A stretch of DNA of 64,000 bases from VXYL01 sp965199915 (GTDB lineage: Bacteria > Pseudomonadota > Gammaproteobacteria > Pseudomonadales > Azotimanducaceae): positions 1,178,001 to 1,242,000 of the forward strand of contig OZ241348.1 of assembly GCA_965199915.1 (NCBI GenBank), read 5' to 3'. This document shows positions 35,047 to 41,187 of this stretch, one piece after another. How positions within the stretch are numbered: position 1 is the stretch's first letter; every line of letters starts with the position of its first letter. The notes under the pieces are model-generated. The model made no database searches. It was not told the DNA's origin and saw only the letters and a program-made list of their open reading frames with translations. The position numbers were made by a program, and so were the translations under genes.

Positions 35047-35141
35047 GGCGTTCCGCCCCGCGCCGCGATGCGGCGCACCTGGCGCTGCGAGAGGCGGTGG
35101 ATGCGCGCCAGGTGGTGGCAGTTGCGGCCGACGAAGCGCAT
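35043..35141 (-). CDS. Small basic phage ORF
   Basis: 32 residues, MRFVGRNCHHLARIHRLSQR plus QVRRIAARGG at the end. It overlaps the stops and starts on both sides (TGATG upstream, GTGA downstream), as real coupled phage genes do. It shares frame and stop with the formal end of the tail-tip ORF. No family recognised. Confidence 0.4.
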   Translation of the reverse strand: MRFVGRNCHHLARIHRLSQRQVRRIAARGGTP

Positions 35142-37058
35142 CACAATCTCACGCCGACCGCGAACGGGTACAGGCGGCGGGTGCTGTTGCGGCCCGGCAG
35201 GGTGACGTAGGCCGTGTTGCCGCGCTCCTTGACGCGCAACACGAACCAGCCGCGCTGCAGGTCGGTGGGGGTGCCGCGCCCCTCGCCGGCGTAGCTGTGG
35301 CACTCGCCGTAATCCCTCACTTCGCCTTGGTGGCTTTGCGCGTGATCGACTTCGATCGTCCAATGCGCCGCGTTGTCCGTCTCCCCAACGCCCGTCACAC
35401 GCAGCGCGGCCCGTCCGGGCGATCAGGGAGAGCGCGTCCTGGTGGCTCATCTCGCGGTCGAGCACGGCGTTGCACCCGAGGCCCTCCGCGTCGCACCACG
35501 CGCCCCACTGTTTGATCAGCTCGTCGTCGACGCGGGCGGCGGGGAGTCCGACGCCCGCGACCAGCCTGCCGGCGACGCGGACGCCGAGCGCGTACCAGCG
35601 GTAGATCCAGGCGGGGTTGCTCGTGGCGCCGACGGTCCACGCCGCGCCGTCCCAGACGGGCACGCGCTGGGAGGCGAGGCCGCTGAGGCGGTCGATGCGC
35701 CCGGACAGCTGGCCGGAGGCGCGGACGCGCATGCCGAGGCGCGAATGGCCGGAGTAGTCCGTCGTGTCGGCGCGGAATCCGCGCAGCGCTTGGAACGCCA
35801 CGTCGTCGTGTTCGGCGTCGTCGGCGCTGGCCCGCTTCCTGCGGGCGACGCGGACGACCCAGTCGCCGTCGTGGTCCGCGTCTCCGGAGGTGGCGGCGGC
35901 GTCGAGGCCGGCGTAGGAGACGGTGGCGCGGTAGGGGGTCTGGTCCGAGTGCGCGAGCGTGAGCGTGTGGGCGCGCTTGCGCGCGGAGTAGTCGTTGCCG
36001 TCGCCGTCCGCGCCGGCGGGCCACAGCTCGACGAGGACGTCCACGGAGTGCCGGGCCAGGGCGTTGTTCGCGATCTTGAAAATCCGGCCCACCAGGTCGA
36101 TCTCGATCCGCGTTACGCCGGTCTGGGTGGTGCGCGAGACCCAGGCGTTGGCGGCGTCGGGCAGCGCCGCGCCGCCGACGGTGGACACGTCGCCGGCCAC
36201 GAGCGTCTGCGCGGCCGCGGCGGGCAGCGAGACGGCGTTGGCCGCGACGGGGGGGTCGGTGGTCACGTCGTCGAGGTCCGAGAGTGGGGTGTCGCCGACG
36301 CGCAGATCCGTGATCGACAGATCCCCCAGTCCCCAGTGGAAAATCTGCCAGAGGTACTGGTCGTTGCTCCCCCCCGGACTCTGCCGGCGCGGGGCCGCCC
36401 GCCACTCCGGCAGATCCTGCAGCGCCTCCCACGCGCGCTTGGTCAGGCCCGCCGGCCGGTCGCCGGCCGCGCGCGTGGCGACCGCCGAGAGCTCGGCGGC
36501 GCGGGGCGCGGCGGAATAGGTGGTGTATTCGGCCGCCGCCAAATCGGGGAACAGTCTGTGGGTGCCGAGCACCAGCGGCAGCGGCTGCCACGGGCGGGCG
36601 CGGTTGGCCCCGCCCGTCAGCGAGTACACCGGCTCCGGCTGGTCGGCGGCGGCGTCGAGGCGGGGGAGGACGGGGGGGGGGGGGGGGGGGGCGATCGCGT
36701 TGATCACGAGGTTGCCGCCGATTTGGATCGCCGCCAGCGTGGCGGCCTTGGCCCAGCCGGCGAGGCCGGCGAACCAGCCGCCGGTGCTGACGGCGAGGCC
36801 GATCGTCGCCAACAGCAGGGCCACCTGCAGCACCGTGCGCAGCGGGTCCGAGTCGTCGCCGCCGGCGAGCGCGGGGCGGATCGAGACCACGGCGCCGGAC
36901 GGCGCGGGGGCGTCGAGGGCGGCGCGGACGCCGTTGACCAGCACCTCGTCGTCGTCGGCGGCGCCGAGTTCGGCCGGCGTCGATCCCGCCGGCGCCTCGG
37001 CCACCGCCGCGCCCTCGGTGGTCACCGGGTGCGGCAGGCGCACGACGGTGATCGTCAC
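35043..37058 (-). CDS. TipJ-like phage tail tip (host specificity) protein, C-terminus disrupted
   Basis: GTG at 37058 overlaps the previous stop. Meaningful for about 550 residues: the N-terminal domain (VTITVVRLPHPVTTEGAAVA), a membrane-like stretch LLLATIGLAVSTGGWF as in lambda I/J-type proteins, then the beta-rich hub (WQIFHWGLGDLSITDLRVGD; RIEIDLVGRIFKI; CDAEGLGCNAVLDREMSHQD). After SLIART at about 35420 the frame becomes a shadow of the 85-codon ORF and formally stops at 35043, so part of the gene is deleted or shifted. A C20 tract encodes the proline run after NAIA. Confidence 0.7.
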   Translation of the reverse strand: MTITVVRLPHPVTTEGAAVAEAPAGSTPAELGAADDDEVLVNGVRAALDAPAPSGAVVSIRPALAGGDDSDPLRTVLQVALLLATIGLAVSTGGWFAGLAGWAKAATLAAIQIGGNLVINAIAPPPPPPVLPRLDAAADQPEPVYSLTGGANRARPWQPLPLVLGTHRLFPDLAAAEYTTYSAAPRAAELSAVATRAAGDRPAGLTKRAWEALQDLPEWRAAPRRQSPGGSNDQYLWQIFHWGLGDLSITDLRVGDTPLSDLDDVTTDPPVAANAVSLPAAAAQTLVAGDVSTVGGAALPDAANAWVSRTTQTGVTRIEIDLVGRIFKIANNALARHSVDVLVELWPAGADGDGNDYSARKRAHTLTLAHSDQTPYRATVSYAGLDAAATSGDADHDGDWVVRVARRKRASADDAEHDDVAFQALRGFRADTTDYSGHSRLGMRVRASGQLSGRIDRLSGLASQRVPVWDGAAWTVGATSNPAWIYRWYALGVRVAGRLVAGVGLPAARVDDELIKQWGAWCDAEGLGCNAVLDREMSHQDALSLIARTGRAACDGRWGDGQRGALDDRSRSRAKPPRRSEGLRRVPQLRRRGARHPHRPAARLVRVARQGARQHGLRHPAGPQQHPPPVPVRGRREIVMRFVGRNCHHLARIHRLSQRQVRRIAARGGTP
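35141..35398 (-). CDS. Phage protein of 85 residues, possibly the displaced end of the tail-tip gene
   Basis: From a GTG at 35398: TGVGETDNAAHWTIEVDHAQ, a middle GECHSYAGEGRG, and a beta end GNTAYVTLPGRNSTRRLYPF. Upstream in the same frame the codons remain open for a few residues (AALR) across the place where the tail-tip reading frame goes astray, so this may be the C-terminus of that protein after a deletion with frameshift, or a separate gene. Confidence 0.5.
   Translation of the reverse strand: MTGVGETDNAAHWTIEVDHAQSHQGEVRDYGECHSYAGEGRGTPTDLQRGWFVLRVKERGNTAYVTLPGRNSTRRLYPFAVGVRL
36672..36691. repeat. Homopolymer of 20 G (20 C in the coding sense) inside the tail-tip gene
   Basis: Uninterrupted G run from 36672 to 36691 on the + strand, read as proline codons on the minus strand. 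Tracts of this length slip readily during replication, so the reading frame of the tail-tip gene could switch; the exact count may also be wrong in the assembly. Confidence 0.85.
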
Positions 37059-37282
37059 GCCCCGCGCTCGCTCGGCAGGCGCCAGGCGCCGCCCGGGTCG
37101 GCGTTGCGCCGCCGCCACTCCTCGCGGTGGAGCGCCAGCCAGCGCTCCCACGCGGCCGCGTTGGCGGCGAGCAGCTCTCCGTCCGTCAGATCGGACGGCG
37201 AGCGGTCGTCCGGCGTCCAGCAGTCCAGATCCGGATCGGGCGCGGCGTAGGCCGCGGCGTATCGCCGGCCCAAGTCCGTCAC
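37055..37282 (-). CDS. Small phage tail-module protein
   Basis: 75 residues from a GTG overlapping the NlpC stop. RRYAAAYAAPDPDLDCW is shared with the small ORF at 17665-17922; the rest is Trp/Arg-rich (NAAAWERWLALHREEWRRRN). It sits between the tail peptidase and the tail-tip gene with overlaps on both sides. No family recognised. Confidence 0.55.
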   Translation of the reverse strand: MTDLGRRYAAAYAAPDPDLDCWTPDDRSPSDLTDGELLAANAAAWERWLALHREEWRRRNADPGGAWRLPSERGA

Positions 37283-37659
37283 GCGACGCGCCACCACTCC
37301 TCGACGGCGAGGCCGCACCGCCGCAGCGCCGCGGCGTCGTGCAGTTCGCCCGCCCCGCCCGCGCGCAGGTGGAGGACGCGCGGCTCGCCGTCCACGACGG
37401 CGCAGACGCCGACGTGGGCGCCGACGCCGCGGCGGCGTCCGACGCGGCCGAGCAGCGCCACGTCGCCGTCGCGGGGGACGGCCGCGCGGCGGAACATCGA
37501 CGCCGCGGCCGCGATCTGCGCGTCCCTGCCGCGCTGGGAGTCGGCGCGCGACGGGAGGGAGACGCGCGCGCCGAACTCCTCGCGCAGCACCCGCTCGGCG
37601 TACGCCGCGCAGTCGGGCGCGCGGACGCCGATCCAGCGCTCGGTCCAGTGGGCGGTCAA
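37279..37659 (-). CDS. NlpC/P60-like phage tail peptidase
   Basis: 126 residues from a TTG that overlaps the previous stop (TTGA). The probable catalytic Cys is in RAPDCAAYAERVLREEFGA, followed by GDVALLGR, the His of GVGAHVGVCAVVDGEPRVLH and a last helix. Small NlpC/P60 domains in this place, before the tail-tip protein, help cut peptidoglycan during DNA entry. Short but complete-looking. Confidence 0.7.
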   Translation of the reverse strand: MTAHWTERWIGVRAPDCAAYAERVLREEFGARVSLPSRADSQRGRDAQIAAAASMFRRAAVPRDGDVALLGRVGRRRGVGAHVGVCAVVDGEPRVLHLRAGGAGELHDAAALRRCGLAVEEWWRVA

Positions 37660-38120
37660 AACAGCCCCGGCGCCGTCTGGGCGTCGTAGCGGAGGCGCAC
37701 CGCCGCCCGGCCGAGCAGCGGCTCGTAGCCGATCTCGGCCACCACCTCGTCGGCGGTCACGCGCATCGACGCCACCTCGAGCGTCACGGTGTCCGAGTGG
37801 GCGGCCTCCCCGTCCGCGAAATGCCCGATCGTCGCCGTCGCGCCGGCGCCGCCGCGGGACAGCTCGACCCACTGGGTTACCGGCCCGCCGACGTTGTCCA
37901 GCGCGATCTCGGCGCACGGGGCGCCGCGCTCGGGGTCGTCGACGAGCCGCGCGCGGAACGGGAGGGCGCGGTAGGTCTGGCCGTCCACCACGTGGTCGGC
38001 GCCGTCCGCGACGACGCGGATCGGGTCGGCGACGTCCGGATGGGCGATCGCCAGCGTGGTGAGCACGACCGTCTCCGGCGCGAGGGCGCGGTTGGCGACG
38101 CGGACGGCGGGCGAACTCAC
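37656..38120 (-). CDS. DUF1833-type phage tail protein
   Basis: 154 residues from a GTG overlapping the previous stop. Beta-rich: LTTLAIAHPDVADPIRVVAD, GQTYRALPFRARLVDDPE, AEIALDNVGGPVTQWVELSR and a final RVTADEVVAEIGYEPLL. This matches the DUF1833 family that precedes NlpC and TipJ genes in siphophage tail modules, and the order here is the same. Confidence 0.75.
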   Translation of the reverse strand: MSSPAVRVANRALAPETVVLTTLAIAHPDVADPIRVVADGADHVVDGQTYRALPFRARLVDDPERGAPCAEIALDNVGGPVTQWVELSRGGAGATATIGHFADGEAAHSDTVTLEVASMRVTADEVVAEIGYEPLLGRAAVRLRYDAQTAPGLF

Positions 38121-38311
38121 AGCGGGGAGACCATCTCGCCGGTCCGGTGGTCCCACAGCGCCGGACAGCGCTCGTCGGGGGCGCAGCCGCGCTCGCACGC
38201 GGCGCGGCAGAGCGCGGCCAGCACGTCGGCGCCGAGCGTGTGGGCGATCAGCGTCGGGATCGTCGGCACGGCCGGGGCCGGGGGCGTGGACGGCGGCGGC
38301 GGGCCCAACAT
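38117..38311 (-). CDS. Small cysteine-containing phage tail-module protein
   Basis: 64 residues. A Pro-rich start, a helix IPTLIAHTLGADVLAALC and four cysteines in ALCRAACERGCAPDERCP that could bind a metal. It starts at an ATG overlapping the upstream stop and ends overlapping the DUF1833 gene. The place corresponds to minor tail proteins near lambda L, but no family is recognised. Confidence 0.5.
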   Translation of the reverse strand: MLGPPPPSTPPAPAVPTIPTLIAHTLGADVLAALCRAACERGCAPDERCPALWDHRTGEMVSPL

Positions 38312-38673
38312 CAGAATCCCTCGAGCACCAGGCGCCCCGTCCAGCGCCGGACGCCCGCCGCCGACACGTCCGCTCGGAGCGTGGCGCCGGCCCGGCCGTC
38401 GCGGACGCGCACTTGGCGCGTCACGCCGTCCTCCGGGTCCGTCCAGGCGAACCAGACGTGGGCGTGCGCGGCCAGCCACGCCCGGAAACGCACCGCGTCC
38501 GCGTCGCTGTCGATCAGCACCGTGATCGCGCGGGTGCGGAGCGCCGCGGTGCGGACGCGCGCCTGGCGGGAGGCGCCGTCCTCCCAGGGCGTGCGCAGCA
38601 CGTCGGGGTCGTCGCCGAGCTCGTGGCCGTCCGCTTGGACCGCCACGTAGCCGGGCCACGTCGGCGCCGCCAC
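38311..38673 (-). CDS. Phage minor tail protein
   Basis: 120 residues from a GTG two bases from the tape-measure stop. Beta-rich with GYVAVQADGHELGDDPDVL, ITVLIDSDADAVRFRAWLAA, VWFAWTDPEDGVTRQVRV and the end RRWTGRLVLEGF. Size and place right after the tape measure match gpM-like or distal-tail minor proteins; that is inferred from order. Confidence 0.55.
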   Translation of the reverse strand: MAAPTWPGYVAVQADGHELGDDPDVLRTPWEDGASRQARVRTAALRTRAITVLIDSDADAVRFRAWLAAHAHVWFAWTDPEDGVTRQVRVRDGRAGATLRADVSAAGVRRWTGRLVLEGF

Positions 38674-38674
38674 G

Positions 38675-39973
38675 TCAGGACACCCGCCGGCGGAGGCCGT
38701 AGGTGCCCTCGAGCGCGCCCGCCAGCGGGCCGCCGCGTCCCACGTCCTCGAGCACCACGCCGATCACCAGCCGCCCGGCGTCCACGCGGGCGTCCGCCTG
38801 GCGCGCGCGCACCGGCTGCGAGCTCTCGTTGCGGACCTCGACGCGCACCTCGCGGGGGCCCGGCTGGACCCCGCGCGGCAGGACGGTCTCGCCGCGCTGG
38901 AGGATGGCGGGCACCTCGCCGGGGCCGACGCGGCCGCCGGCGTGCAGGCGCGGGGCGCCGTCCCACAGCCACGCGGGGAGCTGGCGTTGGCGGGCGATGC
39001 GCCCGACGACGCCGCCCGCGTGGGCGACGACCCCGCCGCCGCGGTAGTGGCCGCCGCCGTAGCCGGCGATTGGGGGGACGCCGCCGCCGCCGCCGCCGCC
39101 GAACACGCCGCCGAGCGCCTGCGCGAGCGGGCCGAGGATCGCCTGGCGTATCGCCAACCGGGCGAGGTCGGCGATCAGGGAGTCGACGAGGCGGGTGAAA
39201 TTGAGGCGGCCGGAGCGGACGAAATCCACCAGCGCGCCCTCGACCTGCGCGCCGGCGTCCAGCGCGGCGGACGCGTAGGCTTGGAGCGCGCGGCGCGCGC
39301 CGGCCTCCGCGGTCGGCGCCGCCGCGGCCTCCTCGTCGTCGATGCGGCGCAGCATCTCGTCGCGGACGCGGCCGATGGCGGCCGCCAGCTCGTCGCTGGC
39401 GCCGGCGGCGGCGATCTGCTCGGCGGCCCAGGCGCGGACGCGGGCGCGGTCCTGGTCGGCAGCGCCGAGCAGGGACAGCTCCGCCTCGCGGAGCGCGGCG
39501 CGGGCCTCGGCCTGGCGCTGTCCCGCCGCCTCGGCCTCCGCGTCGCGTTGGCGGGCCGCCGCCTGCTCGTCGAGGGCCCGCGCCAGCTCCAGCACGCGGG
39601 CGATCTCCTCGGGGCGGTGCTCGCCCTCGATCTCGGCGAGCGCGAGGCCGGCGCGCTGGACGTGGGTGAGGCCTTGTTCGGCGAGCGCCTGCTTGCGCAG
39701 CGCCGCCTCCAGCTCCGAGACGGCGGCGGCGCGGCGGACCTCGGCCTCGTCGGGGGCGGCAGAGGTGGTCGGCGCCGGAGCATCCGGAGTGCGCGGCGGC
39801 AGCGGCAGCCCGGCCAACCGCTCGGTGAGCGCCCGGTGCTCGCGCGCGGCGGCTCGCGTGGCGGCGGGCCCGCGCGCCAATGCGCGAGGGTGCGCGCGCA
39901 GCGACCGCGCGCCGAACTCCGCCTCGAGTTCGTCGAGGCGCCGCCGGAGATAGGTGGCGGTGCTCTGGACCAC
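38675..39973 (-). CDS. Tape measure protein, C-terminal part
   Basis: 432 residues from a GTG at 39973. Long Ala/Glu/Arg helices (LEAEFGARSLRAHPRALARG; EIARVLELARALDEQAAARQ), then the lambda gpH-type C-terminal segment VDFVRSGRLNFTRLVDSLIA and DLARLAIRQAILGPLAQAL, a Gly-rich stretch and WLWDGAPRLHAGGRVGPGE. It is in the same frame as the upstream tape-measure ORF, separated by a single TAG and three codons, so the two may be one gene. Confidence 0.75.
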   Translation of the reverse strand: MVQSTATYLRRRLDELEAEFGARSLRAHPRALARGPAATRAAAREHRALTERLAGLPLPPRTPDAPAPTTSAAPDEAEVRRAAAVSELEAALRKQALAEQGLTHVQRAGLALAEIEGEHRPEEIARVLELARALDEQAAARQRDAEAEAAGQRQAEARAALREAELSLLGAADQDRARVRAWAAEQIAAAGASDELAAAIGRVRDEMLRRIDDEEAAAAPTAEAGARRALQAYASAALDAGAQVEGALVDFVRSGRLNFTRLVDSLIADLARLAIRQAILGPLAQALGGVFGGGGGGGVPPIAGYGGGHYRGGGVVAHAGGVVGRIARQRQLPAWLWDGAPRLHAGGRVGPGEVPAILQRGETVLPRGVQPGPREVRVEVRNESSQPVRARQADARVDAGRLVIGVVLEDVGRGGPLAGALEGTYGLRRRVS

Positions 39974-39982
39974 GCCGGGCAG

Positions 39983-41059
39983 CTACTCCCGCAAGCGCTC
40001 GATTTCCAGGAGGAGCCGCTGCCGCTCGCCGGCCGTCGATTGGCGGCCGCGGCCATGTCCGCGGTAAGCCGGCAGCTCGGCGAGGTCGCGCTCGCGCGCG
40101 GCCAAGCGGTCCTCGACGGGAGCCGCGATGTCGGTGCCCGATAGCGTCCGCAGCGCGGCGGCGGCGGCGCCCGCGAAATCGCCGAGCGCTTCCAAGACTC
40201 CGCTCTCGGCTATCGCCACGCCCAGGTCGCGCCACGCGTTGCCGAATCGCGCGAACGCGGCCGTCGCCGAGTCGGTGGCCGCGTCGAGCTCGCGCCCGAA
40301 TTCCGCGCGCAGCGCCACCGCGAACTTGGGCAGGAAATCCTGTGCCGACAGCTGGCCGAGCCGCAGCAACTTGTCGAGCTCCTCGGTGGACCGGCCCATG
40401 CTGCGCGCGGCGATTTGGAACGCGCCGGCCAGTCTCTCGCCCAGCTGGCCCCGCAGCTCCTCGGCGGAGACGGTCCCCTTGCTCATGATCTGCTCGAGCG
40501 CGGTGAAAACGCCCTGCACGTCGGCGGCCGAGAGGCGCATGACCGCCGCCGCCTCGGCGACGCCGGTGAATATCCGGCGCGTCTCCTCGCCGGCGAGGGC
40601 GGTGCCGCGGGCCGCGGCGGCGAAACCTGAAAATCCGTCCGCGGCCGCAGCGAAATCGATCCCGAGCCGCTCCGATTCTCGCCGCAGGAAGCCGATTTCG
40701 CGGGCGGCCGCGTCGGTGCTGCCGGTCGCCGCCCGGAGCCGCGACTGCCACCGCTCCATCGCGACGCCCGCGCCCACCGTGTGCCGCGCGAAAGCGACCA
40801 AGGCGGTGCCGGCCGTCGCCACCGCGCCGCCGACGCCGAGGTATTTCAGCGTCGCGCCGTGTGCATGTCTGAGCCGCTTGATCCACCCGCGCAGGCCGCG
40901 TTCGGCCTTTTCCGCCGCCCTGCCGGTCCGTTCGATCCCCCGCGCGCCCCTGCCCGCCGCCTTGCCGAGCCGCTCGACGTCCTTCTCGGCGACGCGGACC
41001 GTCCCGCTCAGCCCCTTGCCGTCCGCCGTCAGGCGGATGCCAACTTCGATGTCGGCCAT
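39983..41059 (-). CDS. Tape measure protein, N-terminal part
   Basis: 358 residues. N-terminus ADIEVGIRLTADGKGLSGTV and a basic helix region, one hydrophobic stretch (LGVGGAVATAGTALVAFARH), then the tape-measure core domain LRRESERLGIDFAAAADGFS, GETRRIFTGVAEAAAVMRLS and QIMSKGTVSAEELRGQLGER. Determines tail length. The ATG at 41059 follows GGAG. Ends at TAG (39985-39983), in frame with the next ORF. Confidence 0.85.
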   Translation of the reverse strand: MADIEVGIRLTADGKGLSGTVRVAEKDVERLGKAAGRGARGIERTGRAAEKAERGLRGWIKRLRHAHGATLKYLGVGGAVATAGTALVAFARHTVGAGVAMERWQSRLRAATGSTDAAAREIGFLRRESERLGIDFAAAADGFSGFAAAARGTALAGEETRRIFTGVAEAAAVMRLSAADVQGVFTALEQIMSKGTVSAEELRGQLGERLAGAFQIAARSMGRSTEELDKLLRLGQLSAQDFLPKFAVALRAEFGRELDAATDSATAAFARFGNAWRDLGVAIAESGVLEALGDFAGAAAAALRTLSGTDIAAPVEDRLAARERDLAELPAYRGHGRGRQSTAGERQRLLLEIERLRE

Positions 41060-41076
41060 GTGGTACAGTGCTCCTA

Positions 41077-41187
41077 ATGTTCTGGGTGTTGTTGTGGGCC
41101 CTGTTGGTGACCGGCTGCTTCGCGGTCGGCGCCATCTACCTCGTGTGCGCGGTCTCCGAGCTGTTCCGCCGCCGCTCCGACGATTGA
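41077..41187 (+). CDS. Small membrane peptide, divergent from the tape measure gene
   Basis: 36 codons, MFWVLLWALLVTGCFAVGAI, continuing YLVCAVSELFRRRSDD: one long hydrophobic helix and a charged tail. It is placed antisense at the upstream edge of the tape measure gene and its stop coincides with the right border of phage sequence. Same style as the two peptides at 25468 and 31946. Could be holin-like or toxin-like; unproven. Confidence 0.4.
   Translation: MFWVLLWALLVTGCFAVGAIYLVCAVSELFRRRSDD

Larger units (their letters stand above)
20025..41187. mobile_element. Scrambled HK97-type prophage remnant made of segments in both orientations
   Basis: Segments: head genes on + (20025-24954); an inverted related copy on - (30794-24955); connector-to-tail-chaperone genes on + (30795-33698); a minor-head-protein fragment on + (33739-34579); the tail module on - (41059-34573). 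Several genes are cut at segment borders. No integrase, repressor, replication, holin or endolysin gene was recognised. The left limit may extend to about 17.6 kb, where two small genes resemble phage gene 37055-37282. Confidence 0.8.

Noticed and set aside
20025..41187. A complete inducible prophage
   Set aside because: No integrase, repressor, replication or lysis genes were found, terminase is truncated in both segments and several genes are broken at segment borders.
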